Part shown: one piece after another, positions 18,109-30,552 of the stretch
Position numbering within the stretch: the stretch's first letter is position 1
Layout: the number at the start of each line of letters is the position of its first letter
From: Liriodendron chinense
Lineage: Eukaryota; Streptophyta; Magnoliopsida; Magnoliales; Magnoliaceae
Length of the DNA stretch: 64,000 nucleotides
Reading direction: 5' to 3'
Assembly: GCA_003013855.2 (NCBI GenBank)
Contig: ML058464.1
Span: 280,170-344,169 of the forward strand
Position numbers and translations under genes: made by a program
The notes under the pieces: generated by a model
Told to the model about the DNA's origin: nothing
Seen by the model: only the letters and a program-made list of their open reading frames with translations
The model's database searches: none

Positions 18109-21100
18109 AAGTTAGGGGAACAGATGACCATTCAGGACCCCACACTTCCTTCCCTGAAGAGGTGGGGGTTGATGATTTGGGCGAAGAATTATGGTCTGGC
18201 CCAATGACCATGACTTCTCGCTGGTCGGGTTCGAGATCTGAGTCGCACTCAGTCCCTCCCGGATCACTTACCTCGCATTGCAGTTCGTCTGGTTCCACAG
18301 CTAGACACAAGTTTGGAACCTGGACATCAGACCAATCTAGGGCTGGCCACTTCCCTTTCTTAGTCCAATGGATGGGCTGCTTCTGCCCTTGGCTGATGAT
18401 TGATGAAGTTGGTTCTGCAGGGATGGGCAAGTCGTGCCCCTTGCTGATTGATGTTGAGATGGGCAAGTCGTGCCCCTGGCTGATTGGAGTGGGCAGGTTG
18501 TGCCCCTGGTTGAGAGAAGTGGGCAAGTTGTGCCCCTGGTTGGGAGCAGGTGTCAGAGTAACCTGGTCCTGAAGCTGCTGTATTTGACTTCCTTCTTCGT
18601 CTTCATCCTTTTCTTCTTCCTCTGGAGGCTTAGATGGTTCGAGAATCTGATCCCATCGAATGGGGGGCCACGTCGCCCAAACTAGGCTCATCGGGAGGCC
18701 TTTATGTAGTGCAGTCGGTTGATTCCCTCCTGGATCTTTGCAAGGTTCTCCTGGCTTGACGAACTGGATGGGTGAGCACCGAAATTTCTTCCTTCTTTTG
18801 TCCATGAAGGTTGCCTTATATCCGAGTCCCCATTTGCGTTGGTTATATATCAGCGGTACCTTTCTGGATTTGAAGTGATTCTTCATTCGGTATTTGAGGC
18901 TCAGACGCTCTGCCGGTGAAAAGACACGATCCACCCTTATCGGTTCTGGATTGGCGATAGAGTTCACAGTCTCGAATTCGAAACTGTGAAATGGGATGTC
19001 TTCTTCAGAGTGCTGGATATCGATGACCGGGATGTCTGGTTCAGTGGCAGCAGCATTGGAAGGAATGATGAGCTCTTTCTCTGCATGGATAGAGATCACT
19101 TGATTTCCACAGATATACTTTACTCGTTGATGCAGGGTTGATGGCACAGCTCCAACCTTGTGCAGCCACGGTCGTCCGAGCAACATGTCGAAAGAGGTTG
19201 ATATATCCAAGATTTGGAATGTGATGGTGGAGACTTCCGGACCTATCTGTACCTCTATGTCGACCTCCCCTTCCACTGATCGGCAGGTGTTGTCGAATGC
19301 TCTGACGCATATGGTGCTGGGTCTGAATGAAGAAGGACTGATTCCCAGACGTTCCGCGGTCTTGAGTGGGCAGACATTTAAGCTTGAGCCATTATCGATA
19401 AGGACCAGCGGAACACAGAGGTCTTTGTATCGTAAGGCTATGTTGAGGGATCGCCCATGATCACGCCCTTCTGGTGGCAACTCATTATCTGTGAAGGTGA
19501 TGGCGCGCGGAGCCAGGAGTTGTCCAATCATTAAAGCTATCATTTCTGGTGCCGTATCGGAGGAGACGTGAGCATCGTTCAAGGTCTTGGCAAACATTTC
19601 TCGGTGTATGCGAGATGTACAGAGTAACTCCCATACTGAGATTTGTGCAGGGATTGACTTGAGCTGATTCGCCACATCGTATGCGGCTTCATTTTTATTG
19701 CCGAGGCCTGAAAGGGCGCCTTTGGGATCTCCTTTGCTCTGATTATCTCTTCGGATGCAACGTCTATTGGGATTCATGTTCCCCACTTCCGCACACTCTG
19801 GATAGTGCCATGGAACCTCTTTATAGTTTTCCTCCCTTTTGCCTTCTAGGACCACCGATTCTTGCAACGGTGCTGGTGTGGGTACCAGATCTTCCTCGTA
19901 TGGAGCTTTTACCTTGAGAACTACATTGTTGCCTGTGCTGAAGGGGTAATATCGAGGCTTGTCTTCATAGATCACATAAGGTCGTGGTCCTGGCTTGATT
20001 GTTCCTGGAGCAGGAGGCTCCCATGGAATGAATACTGGTTCTCTTGATATGGCAGGAGGTTTCTCTGTTCGTCCCAGCTGCCGTAGTGTGATTGTCACGC
20101 CTCCGGGGTTTGTCCCTTGCAATACGACTGGCTCAATTGGAGGAGCTCCTTCCAAGACAACGGGCTCTTGCTGTTGATGAGTATAATCCTTCCATTGCGG
20201 ATTGGATTGTTCTGGAGTTGCCCCTTACAAGATGACAGGTTCGTATGTGGGCTCAATGTATGATTGTGCTCCTTCTAGGACGACTGGTTCCCAACATGAG
20301 GGGTCGTAAGGTGCCCCTTGCACAACTGGCACATCGTATGGAAATGCTCCTTCGAGTACTACTGGCTCGAGGACTGGAGGAGGAAAGGGACTTGCCCCTT
20401 GCATGATCGGAGGAGGACTTGTCGGCCCATAAGTGTAAGCATGAATGGACTGGATGGGGGAGAAGAAGCGATCGAGATGGTCCCCTTCTTCTATACTATT
20501 GACTGCAGGGCCACGAGACGAACTGGGGTCCGTCGGATGTTGAGGCAGAGGATTCTGAAGGATGTTGGTGGAAGCTGCTGGAGAAGTTCCAGGGACCGAG
20601 ATGACGATCTTGCGGTCATCAATTAGGTCTTGTATAGCATTTTTCAAAGTATAGCATCGATCAGTGGCGTGGCCACGTCCTTGATGGTAGGCACAGTACT
20701 CATTTTCTCGGTAGTTTGGAGGCAGAGGATGAGGCGGAGGCCTAGGTGTCATCAGAGTGAGTAACTGCTTTTGTACCAGCGTAGTCATGATTTGACTAAG
20801 TGGTTGACTGAGTGGAGTGAACTTCCTGAACTCCCTGTAATTCTGCCTGTTCTGGTATGAGTATTGGCCATTTCCCCTGAACTGCTGCTGTTGTCGAGGT
20901 GGTTGTGGCTGAGGATTCGGTTGTGGCTGATACCGCTGAGGCTGATGCTGAACTTGATTCTGCTGATACTGTTGATGTCCCTGTGGGGGAGCATGTTGAT
21001 TTCCTTGAGCAGTGGTATTGATGTTGTTTACCTCTGTTGGGCGGGGAGGAGAACCACTGCGGTTTCCATTCCCGTGCCCGATAGGTCTTCCTTCCACTCT

Positions 21101-21783
21101 GTTCCTCTTGACTGGAGTGGCTTGATGAGGCCATGGGGAAATCGTCCCAGCCCGGATTCCTGCTTCGACTTGCTCTCCAGCACGGATTAGCTGCGAGAAG
21201 TTCGCATATAGATGCGAGATGAGATACCCGGATATGCCTGGATATGTTGAATGAACAATCATGGAGATTTGTTCTTCATCGTCGATAGGCATTCGCATTC
21301 GAGCTGCCATAGCTCGCCAACGTCCCACATAAGCTGATAGTGTTTCATCACTCCTTTGCCTGAGAGCTGCGAGGTCGGCTCTTCTGGGTGCCATGTTGAG
21401 ATTGTATGCGAATCTGTCGACGAAAGCCTGGGAAAGCTGTTCTCATGTTCTGATGCGGTGGCAGTCCAATGAAGTGTACCAATCTAGGGCATCACCCTTC
21501 AGAGATTTTTGGAACAAACGAATAAGGGCCCCTTCATTTCCTGCGATTGCACTCAGCTCTCCGCAGAAAGCCTTGAGATGTGCTGTGGGACAACCGCTGC
21601 CATCGTATCTCTTGAATTTTGGTACCTCAAAGTTTTGAGGTACTTGAGCATCTGGGAAAGGACACAAGTCTCTGAACTTGGTCGAAGGTAAGTCGATTCC
21701 TTGCTGTCGCTGAAGCTGATTTTGCAAGATCTGGAACTGCTCCCGCAACTCGTCCAGTCCTGAGTGATCTGTTCGAGCGACTG
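17978..21783 (-). pseudogene. Gag core and protease of the Tat element, two stop codons
   Basis: One reading frame is interrupted by TGA at 21443-21445 (tryptophan expected) and TAA at 20225-20227 (glutamine expected). The gag domain has FEVPKFKRYDGSG, ALDWY and the AFVDRFAYN-type helix, then LAALRQRSDETLSAYVGRWR. A Q/P-rich linker precedes the zinc-knuckle-like YCAYHQGRGHATDRCYTL. A region of imperfect PVVLEGA repeats follows, then the protease with LIDNGSSLNV and MLLGRPWL. Its C-terminal part repeats GHNLP/GHDLP four to five times. At 21783 the frame continues exactly into 33796-34732 once the Athila insertion and one target duplication are removed. Confidence 0.88.
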
Positions 21784-21788
21784 GTGCC

Positions 21789-23405
21789 TGTTCGCTTCCC
21801 CAAGTGTAGGGTTGCGATGTAGTAATAAACTCGGTAATACCGAGGTCGATCCACAGGGACTTATGTAGGATGTCACAAACTCATCCACAAGTTTCTATTG
21901 AAGCTAACAATCAAAGTTTGAATAGAATGTGTGTGATTAACAGTTTAAGCTAAATTGAATGTAAACAATTATAAGAAGGCACTAGGGGTTCGCGGATTCA
22001 CTTGTAGCAATCCTCGATGTTCAATCCGCTGTGGTTTCCCATTCTCTCAACTAGAATCACCAGTCAGGTCTATCTAGTCGGATGATAGAACTGTTAAACC
22101 AGAAGTCTGTAACATGTAAGTTCTGTGCATAAAGTTCACTCAACTCTAGGCTGATCTGAGCATGCTCATTGCATAGGTCATTCACCTTTTCTATATGTCC
22201 AATTCCCAATCATAACCATCCTCAAGTCTTCTCACAAGACAAGGCTAGATCATGATTTGAACTGGATTCAAATTATATGCACAGTCTATACATATTCCAG
22301 ATAATCAACCAAACTAGAACTTTGGCATGAAGCCCCTTTATGAAGAACTTGGTACTAGAGCGCACTCCAATTCCTCGGATCATACAGGTCTAGACCGTTG
22401 CAAACAAATTAAGCAGATAAGTAATTCATCCAAACATCCATGAGTCATCACAAGACTAAGAGAAATTACTTAAAAACTTGTATAAACTTCAAACCTTAGT
22501 TCATAATCCTTAATTCCAAACTGAAAACCGCTTAACTACGAATTAAAACATCTTGGATACACTACAAGCTTCACCTCTTAGCCCTAGCTAAGAGGTTTAA
22601 CTGCTCATGATCCAAGGAAACATGAAACAACTCTTAAAAACATGAAAACAGCAAAGCAAACCAAAAGGAGTTGTGAAACTCCAATCTTCACTTCCACAGC
22701 CTCCAACCTCGCTTGAACCCTTCTAGGATGCCCTAGGAACGATCCCTAGGTGTCCTCTTATAGTCTGGAGGCTCCACGACTTCGGAAGAATCGAGAAAGT
22801 GCGTAACACTTACGCAGCGCAGAGAATTTCGGGAAGAAATTAGAAAGTTCTAACTCAGTACGCATGGCCGACCGGTCATGACCGGTCGGCCTCAAGTGAA
22901 AACACTCCAGCAGGTATGCCCGACCGGTCAAGACCGGTCGGGCCTTGTAGAACCTCAATCCAGCAAGCCACTCCGACCGGTCAAGACCGGTCGGATGTTT
23001 TTCTTCACATTGCAGCAACACTGACCGACCGGTCTTGACCGGTCGGTCCTATTCATTGAATTCCCAGCAGCACGGACCGGTCGGACGTCTTCAGCAGCAT
23101 CCTCCATACATGGCAGACCGGTTACTGACCGGTCTGGCTTCCTTGGCCGACCGGTCACGACCGGTCAGCACTTTTTCTTCTTTGCTTTCTTCTCTTTCTT
23201 TCTTCTTTTCTCTTTGATCTTCCTTCAATACTTCATCCTATGGTCTTCAATACTTGTAAGGAGCCTCATTTAGCTTTCAAATGGTGAGCTCTCCATCTTG
23301 TCCCTACAATCACACATCATGCATTAAGTTAGTTCTTTAAACATATATATCGTGCATAATGAGTGATGCATTGGGGTTAGAATATGCATAATTATGAGCT
23401 CAACA
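21789..23405 (-). repeat. 3' LTR of the Athila element
   Basis: 1617 bp. It lacks 15 nt within the palindrome array (near 23075) compared with the 5' LTR copy, consistent with slippage between GACCGG repeats. The inverted TATA-like GACTATAAGAGG lies near 22752-22763. Confidence 0.95.
22866..23170. repeat. Array of GACCGGTC double palindromes in the Athila LTR
   Basis: Seven units about 50-60 bp apart each contain GACCGGTC, a 2-4 nt centre and GACCGGTC again. Flanking arms extend the pairing and differ between units: GGCC/GGCC at 22866-22891 (a perfect 26-bp palindrome), GCCC/GGGC at 22918-22943, TCC/GGA at 22972-22995, GACC/GGTC at 23023-23048, GTCC/GGAC (intact only in the other LTR, about 33451-33476), and CA/TG near 23113. 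The last unit is not extended. Spacers often contain CCAGCA. The array lies upstream of the LTR TATA box, so in U3. Confidence 0.9.
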
Positions 23406-23442
23406 CACCCCCCAACCAGCATTTTGCTAGTCCCGAGCAAAA
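23406..23442 (-). other. Polypurine tract of the Athila element with adjacent stem-loop
   Basis: The element strand reads GGTTGGGGGGTG immediately before the LTR start TGTTGAG. Just upstream of it a stem-loop has arms TTTTGCT and AGCAAAA (23422-23442) around a 7-nt loop. This is the expected plus-strand primer. Confidence 0.85.
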
Positions 23443-24540
23443 CATGCGTGAAACTAATTCCATCCTTTAAAACTCAACTCTCTTTCAGAAACCATCCTTC
23501 TATACATTCCAAGGTTCATAAGCTTAAGATTCAGAAACATTAGGCAACAGAGGTTGAAACCGTAAACTCTCAAAGCATAATAAGCATTCATATGAAATTC
23601 CCGCCGATTGATTGATAAATAGAAAGATTAGAACAAATTTAACCTAGTGTGGGTAGTGAAAATTCATCTCACGAGTTTTTAGGATTATCTTCTTCATAGA
23701 TCAAGTAGACTATAGAACTCAAGGTACATAGAGCCATATCAAGCCAAAGACAGGAATTTGCCTTACCGTCCTTCCGACGACTTTCACACTACGTCCCATT
23801 TCCGGCTTTGGTTACGGGTAGACCATCCCCCGGTTGGTAGTAGGTAGCCCTAATCGGAATTCTCCACCATTTTTCGACATTCCCAATTTCATCCTTCCTT
23901 TTCCTTTTTCTTTTTTTTTAATTAGATAGGATTTTTAAAAATCCATATCTTTCATTATTTTCCCATGGACAAGGATGGACAAAGTACCCCGGGTGATTTC
24001 TCAATACCTTAATTCAAAGTCTAGCTAATCCATAAATCACATAATCCCTTTAACTCATGAAAATCGTGTAATGTGAACTAGGTGTAAAGATGTTCAGATT
24101 TTCTATCAATCACAAAATAGGGGAGTTCACATATAAAAACCATTATGCTGTGAGGAATTTCAGACTTCCAGCCCTATACACTTCATATCTCCTCCTCTTA
24201 TGCTCATATCAACTCGAATGTCTAGAACCAGTGTTTTCCAAAAGAGTTTCAAATTTTTGAAAAATCGAAAAAATTTCCACATGATTGCTTGAAATGTTGC
24301 AAATTGCTGGATTCATCCAAGTGATCCTACACCCCCCAACCAAATCTTGCATTGTCCTCAATGTAAAAGATGTGCAATGAGCAAAACATGAGAGCAATTT
24401 GAAAATAAAAGGGAGTGAGGAATGATAGTACCTGAGAGAGTGAAAAGTGGAGATCTTCCTCCTTCTAACGAACCTATGAAAACGAAAACAAAAACAGCAA
24501 AATCCTAATCCTAACTACTCTATACCTCCATCAGACTAGG
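23443..24540 (-). other. Athila 3' untranslated region with a second stem-loop/G-tract module
   Basis: No gene is visible between integrase and the polypurine tract. At 24331-24366 a second GGTTGGGGGGTG is preceded on the element strand by a stem with CATTG and CAATG arms around AGGA. It copies the arrangement found at the real polypurine tract. Confidence 0.7.
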
Positions 24541-24543
24541 TGA

Positions 24544-26850
24544 TCAATCATCCTGATACACAGGATCATTCAGAGGTATGGACATATCTTCTGAAGGGAA
24601 GTTCTCAAAGAACGGCTTTAATCGTTGCCCATTTGCTTTAAAAATGTTGCCGTTCCTTGGATTTAACAGCTCGACAGTCCCATATGGATAGACAGTTTGC
24701 ACAATATAGGGACCGGTCCACCGAGATCTCAGTTTTCCCGGAAATAGATGTAAGCGAGAATTATACATGAGGACTTTTTGATTTATCGTGAATGTCTTGC
24801 GAAGAATATTCTTATCATGGAATATCTTCGTCTTGTCCTTGTAAATTCTTGCATTCTCATAAGCTTCATTACGGATTTCTGCAAGTTCATTCAATTGTAG
24901 TTTGCGTAACGAGCTTGCCTTGTCAGGATTGAAATTTATCTTCTTAATAGCCCAATACGCCTTATGTTCCAACTCCACAGGCAAGTGACAAGCCTTCCCA
25001 TAGACAAGTCTATAGGGAGACATTCCAATAGGAGTTTTAAAGGCAGTACGGTAAGCCCAAAGCGCATCGGTAAGTCGAAGTGACCAATCCTTGCGATCAG
25101 GATGCACCGTCTTCTCTAAAATGTGTTTAATCTCTCTATTGGATATCTCAACTTGTCCACTAGTTTGTGGGTGATAGGGAGTGCTCACTTTGTGCGTTAC
25201 GCCATATTTCTTCATTAATGCTTCAAAAGGGCGATTGCAAAAGTGAGACCCTCCATCACTTATGATGACTCGAGGCGTTCCAAACCGGGAAAGAATGTTT
25301 TCTTTTAAGAATCGAATGACCGTTTTATGGTCATTATTCTGGCAAGGGATGGCCTCGACCCATTTGGAAACATAATCAACGGCAAGCAAGATGTATAAGT
25401 TTCCAAAAGAAGATGGGAATGGGCCCATGAAATCGATGCCCCAACAATCAAAAATTTCGATAATTAAGATGGGATTGAGTGGCATCATATTTCTACGGGA
25501 GATTCCTCCTAATTTCTGACAAGGTTCGCAAGCTTTGCAAAACTCATTTGTGTCTTTGAACATGGTGGGCCAATAAAACCCACATTGCAGAATTTTCGCT
25601 GTGGTCTTTTTAGCCGAAAAATGGCCACCACATGCTTGAGAATGACAGAAGGAGATGATACTTTGTTGCTCATCATCTGGGACACATCTCCTTATGATTT
25701 GGTCGGGACAATACTTGAACAAGTATGGGTCGTCCCATAGAAATTTTCGTACCTCTGAGAAGAATCTATCCTTATCTTGCTTTTTCCAATATGTAGGAAT
25801 TGTACCTGTAGCAAGATAATTAGCAATGTCCGCATACCATGGCAATTGGAAAACAGTAAAAAGTTGTTCATCAGGGAACATGTCATTGATTGCAGTCGTT
25901 TCAGGGGAATCAGTGAGGACAAGTCGAGAGAGGTGGTCAGCTACTACATTCTCTACTCCTTTCTTATCACGTATTTCTAAGTCGAATTCTTGGAGTAGGA
26001 GGATCCATCTTAATAACCGTGGTTTAGCATCCTTCTTAGAGAGAAGATACTTAAGCGCGGCATGGTCAGTGAATACAATGATCTTGGATCCAATCAAGTA
26101 GGATCTGAACTTCTCCAAGGCAAAAACTACGGCTAAAAGTTCCTTTTCAGTAGTGGTGTAGTTTGCCTGGGCTGAGTTTAGGGTTCTACTTGCATAGTAG
26201 ATAACACATGGCTTTTTATCTTTTCTTTGGCCTAACACGGCCCCAATAGCATAGTCGCTAGCATCGCACATAATCTCAAAAGGAAGGCTCCAATCAGGTG
26301 GTTGCATTATTGGGGCGCATGTCAACATGCCTTTAAGGGTGGTAAAGGCCTTTTGACATTCTTCACTCCACTCAAATGAATTTTCCTTTTGAAGTAGGTT
26401 ACATAAAGGACGAGAAAGTGAACTAAAATCCTTTATGAACCGTCTATAAAATCCTGCGTGTCCTAAAAAGGACCGTATATCTCGTATGCTTTTGGGTGGT
26501 GGATGGTTAGAGATAAGGTCAATTTTCGCCTTGTCCACCTCAATTCCATTTTGTGAAACGATGTGACCAAGTACAATTCCCTTTTTAACCATGAAGTGAC
26601 ACTTTTCCCAATTGAGCACAAGGTTCTTCTCTTCACATCTTTTTAGCACAGATTTCAAGTGCTCAAGGCACTCATCAAAGCTACAACTGAATACGGAAAA
26701 ATCATCCATGAAGACTTCGAGAATTGTCCCCACCATGTCAGAAAAGATGCTCATCATACAACGCTGAAAGGTGGCAGGGGCATTACATAGTCCAAACGGC
26801 ATCCGTCGATAGGCGAAAATGCCGAATGGACATGTGAATGTAGTCTTTTC
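24544..26850 (-). pseudogene. Athila pol: RT palm, RNase H and integrase
   Basis: The 752-residue frame starts inside RT at MPFGLCNAPATFQRCM and includes the FMDD catalytic box (Athila form of YVDD). RNase H follows (MCDASDYAIGAVLGQ, TTEKELLAVVFALEKFRSYL, FTDHAALKYLL). Integrase has the zinc motif (HSQACGGHFS, then CKACEPCQ), the core GIDFMGPFP and SDGGSHFCN, and the glutamate within SGQVEISNREIK. It ends at 24544 with an acidic C-terminus. A one-base deletion near 26850 separates it from the upstream part of RT. Residues otherwise look intact. Confidence 0.93.
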
Positions 26851-27815
26851 TTATCTTCACGGGCAATTTCTATTTGGTTGTACCCTGAATAGCCATCAAG
26901 GAAGCAAAAGTGGGAATGACCCGCCAACCGTTCTAAAATCTGATCAACAAACGGTAGGGGGAAGTGGTCTTTCCTTGTGACAGTGTTTAGCTTCCTGTAG
27001 TCAATGCACATTCTCCAACCGGTAGTGACTCTAGTTGGTACGAGTTCATTATTGGCATTGGCTACGATGGTTATTCTGGATTTCTTAGGCACCACTTGAG
27101 TTGGGCTCACCCATTGGCTATCAGATATTGGGTAAATGATACCTACATCCAATAGTTTCACCACTTCGGCCTTAACCACATCCTTCATATTTGGATTTAG
27201 TCGTCTTTGTGGTTTCCGGGATGTCTTTGCATTTTCTTCAAGGTGTATGCGGTGAGTGCAAATCAGTGGGTCTATGCCTTTGAGATCCGCAATTGTCCAT
27301 CCGATGGCACTCTTGTGCTCTAATAGAGTGGCTATTAGCCTACTCTCTTGTTCCTCATCCAAGTGGGAAGAAATCACCACTGGATATGTCTCATCTCGAC
27401 CTAAATAAACATATTTTAGCTCACTTGGCAATGGTTTTAGATCGAGTTTTGGTGCCTTAATGTTGGATGGGAGGGCCTTGTTCTCATTTATAGGCAAAGG
27501 TTCAATTGGGGTCCTCCATCTTTTATTTTCACGCACCATCATCACATCTAGAATGGCATCCATCTCTTGTGTTGTATCATCATTCATATCATGGAGATGG
27601 GCCACACATGCCTCCAAAGGGTCGGAAAGTAGTGACAAGGGGATTGTATCTTCCACGAATGATTCGATCATGTTTAATTCGTGGATATCATCATCAACTT
27701 CCCGCGGTTGTTTGCATAACTCAAATATGTTAAGCTCAAGGGTCATATTTCCAAAGGACATTTGTACAAGTCCGTTTCTACAATTGATAATGGCGTTTGA
27801 GGTAGCTAGAAACGG
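26851..27815 (-). pseudogene. Athila protease-RT linker and N-terminal RT
   Basis: This is in the same frame as gag-protease but after the stop at 27816-27818. It contains the acidic linker, then EEQESRLIATLLEHKSAIGW, WVSPTQVVPKKS, MCIDYRKLNTVTRKDHFPLP and FLDGYSGYNQIEIA, which are RT motifs up to the finger domain. The frame is lost at about 26850 by deletion of one base in an A/G run. Confidence 0.9.
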
Positions 27816-29990
27816 TCATCCAAGTATGACGGGAATTTGAGTACCGGTGCCTATCACAGGATGTGTGTCCAAGACAATAAAATCTACTGGGTAGTAGAAT
27901 TTATCAACTTGGACTAGAACATCCTCTACCATTCCTCTCGGTATCCGGATGGATCTATCAGCAAGTTGGAGTGTGGTTTTGGTGGGTTTCAATTCACCTA
28001 ACCCAAGTTGTTCATAGACCGAGTATGGAATGAGATTCACACTTGCCCCCAAGTCGAGTAGGGCTTGTTTAATCTGGTAGTCTCCTATGATGCATGATAT
28101 GGTTGGACTACCCGGATCTTTGTATTTTTGGGGCACCTCTTGTTTGATGATGGCACTCAAATTCTCAGCCAAAAGCACTTTGTTGTGAACGTTATGTTTC
28201 CTTTTGATTGTACACAATTCCTTTAAAAATTTGGCATAAGATGGTATTTGTTTTATTGCATCCAACATCGGAATGTTGATCTTCACCTTCTTGAAAACTT
28301 CCAGAATTTCCAGATTTTTATCTAAAGGTTTAGGTGAAATCAACCTTTGTGGAAATGGGGCAACCGGCTTGTATTGTCTTTCCGGTTCTTTCTCTTGTGG
28401 AATATTGTTTGGGCTATCATCCTCTTTGGGAATTTTCGGATCCTTAGGCTTGGGGGCCTTCACCGGATTGGATTTATCAATTTCTTTCCCACTTCTCAAA
28501 GTGGTGATAGCTTGGACATGTTCCGTATGGTGGGAGGATGAGCTTGCATCTTGTATCTCATACTGGGTCCTTGGGTTAGGAAGAGTTTGAGCAGGAAGTG
28601 TGCCCTTCTCTCTACCACTAAGGTGAGCTTCAACTCTAGCCAGAGATGTTTTCAATTCATTAATGGCTTGGTTTGAATTTTGATTGAATTTCAATTGCTC
28701 TTGCATGAACCCATCTATTTTTAGAGAATTTGTCTTGTTATACTCATTCTGGACCGATACGAGTGCACCCAACATCTCTTCTAGTGATACTTTTGGAGTG
28801 TTGTTTGCATTTGCAGTGGGTCCATTCCTCCAACTGAAGTTGGGATGGTTCTTCCAATTAGGATTATACGTGTTTGAGTTTGGAGCACCATATTGCTGCT
28901 GATAACTGTTTATGGCATTTGTTTGTTCTTGTAAGATGCTTTGGACTGCTGAAATTGTGGGACAATCTGGTGTAGCATGTTGATTTCCAGCACAAATTCC
29001 ACAAACAGTTTCAACCTCAGTGGAGTTGATTGTTTCTCCTTTCCTTAATTCCATGGCTTCGACCTTTCTTGTAAGGCTAGCCAACCGTGCACTTATGCTA
29101 TCTTCTTCTGATAAGACATACATTCCTCCCTTTTCCTTTTGTTGGCCAATCTTGGAATTTGTTGGTTTAGATGTGTCCCAAGATTGTGCACTTTCAGCCA
29201 ATTCTTCCAGATAATCCCATGCTTCATCAGCTTCCTTATTCATGAACTCCCCATTACACATCATCTCTATAAATTGGCGCATGGATGGAATCAGTCCTTC
29301 ATAGAAAAAACTTATAATCCGCCAATTTTCATAGCCATGATGTGGGCATGCGTTTAATAGGTCCTTGAATCTCTCCCAACATTGGGAAAAGGTTTCATCC
29401 TCCTTTTGGGCAAAGTTCATGATAAGGCGCTTAAGCATGTTCGTTTTGTGAGTAGGGAAGAATTTTTTTATAAATTCTCTGTGCATATCATTCCATGACC
29501 CAATTGATCTTGGCCTCAATGCATAAAGCCAACCCTTGTCTTTATCCTTAAGAGTAAAAGGGAAGAATTTAAGTCTTACTACATCTTCAGTCACATTTGC
29601 AAAGTGCATGGTGGTGATTACCTCATCAAACTCCCTAAGGTGTTGATAGGCACTTTCACTGTCTAAACCATGGAATTTAGGGAGAAGATTGATCACTCCC
29701 GGTTTCAAATCCACATTCCCTGCATTTGGTGGAAATACTATGCATGAGGGAGTGCTCGTTCTTGCAGGTTGCAAGAAATCACGTAAAGTCCTAGGTCGGG
29801 GAACATTCTCAACCACATTCTCCCCTGTTTCGGTTTGATTTTGAACCGGGTTAGGTTGATTTGTAGCCATACTTTCAGATAAAATTGGAGAATCTAGATG
29901 TCTCCTAACACGTGGCTCTCTATCAATGCCTTCTACTATCCCCCCTTCACTTATGAGTCGGTTATTGGAATCCCGAGCCCAATGTGGCAT
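27816..29990 (-). pseudogene. Athila gag and protease, ending in a premature TGA
   Basis: 724 residues. The gag domain contains LPKFHGLDSESAYQHLREF, WNDMHREFIKKFFPTHKT and ERFKDLLNACPHHGYE, typical of Athila. A zinc-finger-like CGICAGNQHATPDC follows, then a proline/lysine-rich linker. The protease has LLDLGASVNLIPYSV and IPRGMVEDVLVQVDKF. The frame stops at 27816-27818 where a CGA arginine codon is expected (CG to CA on the + strand), so a CpG transition explains it. The start methionine at 29990 lies about 540 nt after the primer site. Confidence 0.93.
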
Positions 29991-30534
29991 GCAAAATCAA
30001 AAATAAGAAACAAAAAGGAAAAAGAATTCTTCCTTCTTTTTCTTTACTCTTCTCTAAGACCGAAGCACAAGGTGTCTTGCAATGGCTAGGCCAGAAACAA
30101 AGATAGAGACCGATTTCTCCTGGTCAATAGGGGTTCAGAGAACACCCCACCCACTCTTTGAATCTTTTGAGAAAAGGTGCAGAAAAAGGAGAAAGAGGAG
30201 TAGAGATGAGAAAAGAAATCCCTGAGCACAAGGTGATCCAAGACGGCAGAGCCGACCAATAGGAATCCAGGTGGCAAAAAGGCCGACCTTTCAGAGATCC
30301 AAAAGGAGTCTCCACCCACTCTACAAGAGATGAATAAAATAAGAATGACTAGGAGAAGGAGAAGAGTAAGGTTTTAGAAGGATAGCACCTGAATTGCACT
30401 TGAAATCCTTGACTCTTCTTCGGCTTCCTAAAAATCCTTAAAAAGAAAAATCAAATAAATAAACTAAGTTAGTCTAAAAATAAAAAAATCCTAAATAGAT
30501 ACTAATTTCAGAAATTTGTGAAAACCGTCAAAAA
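29991..30534 (-). other. Athila 5' leader
   Basis: This is the untranslated region between the primer site and gag. I see no protein in it. It is A/G-rich on the + strand. Confidence 0.7.
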
Positions 30535-30552
30535 TCCCCGGCAACGGCGCCA
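30535..30552 (-). other. Primer-binding site of the Athila element (tRNA-Asp type)
   Basis: The element strand reads TGGCGCCGTTGCCGGGGA, complementary to an 18-nt tRNA 3' end that I recognise as plant tRNA-Asp. It sits 6 nt inside the 5' LTR edge at 30559. Athila elements are known to use this primer. Confidence 0.88.

Noticed and set aside
22866..23170. Regularly spaced near-identical ~20-bp repeats, CRISPR-like at first sight
   Set aside because: They are palindromes within a plant LTR, repeated in both LTRs, with varying arms and no cas genes.
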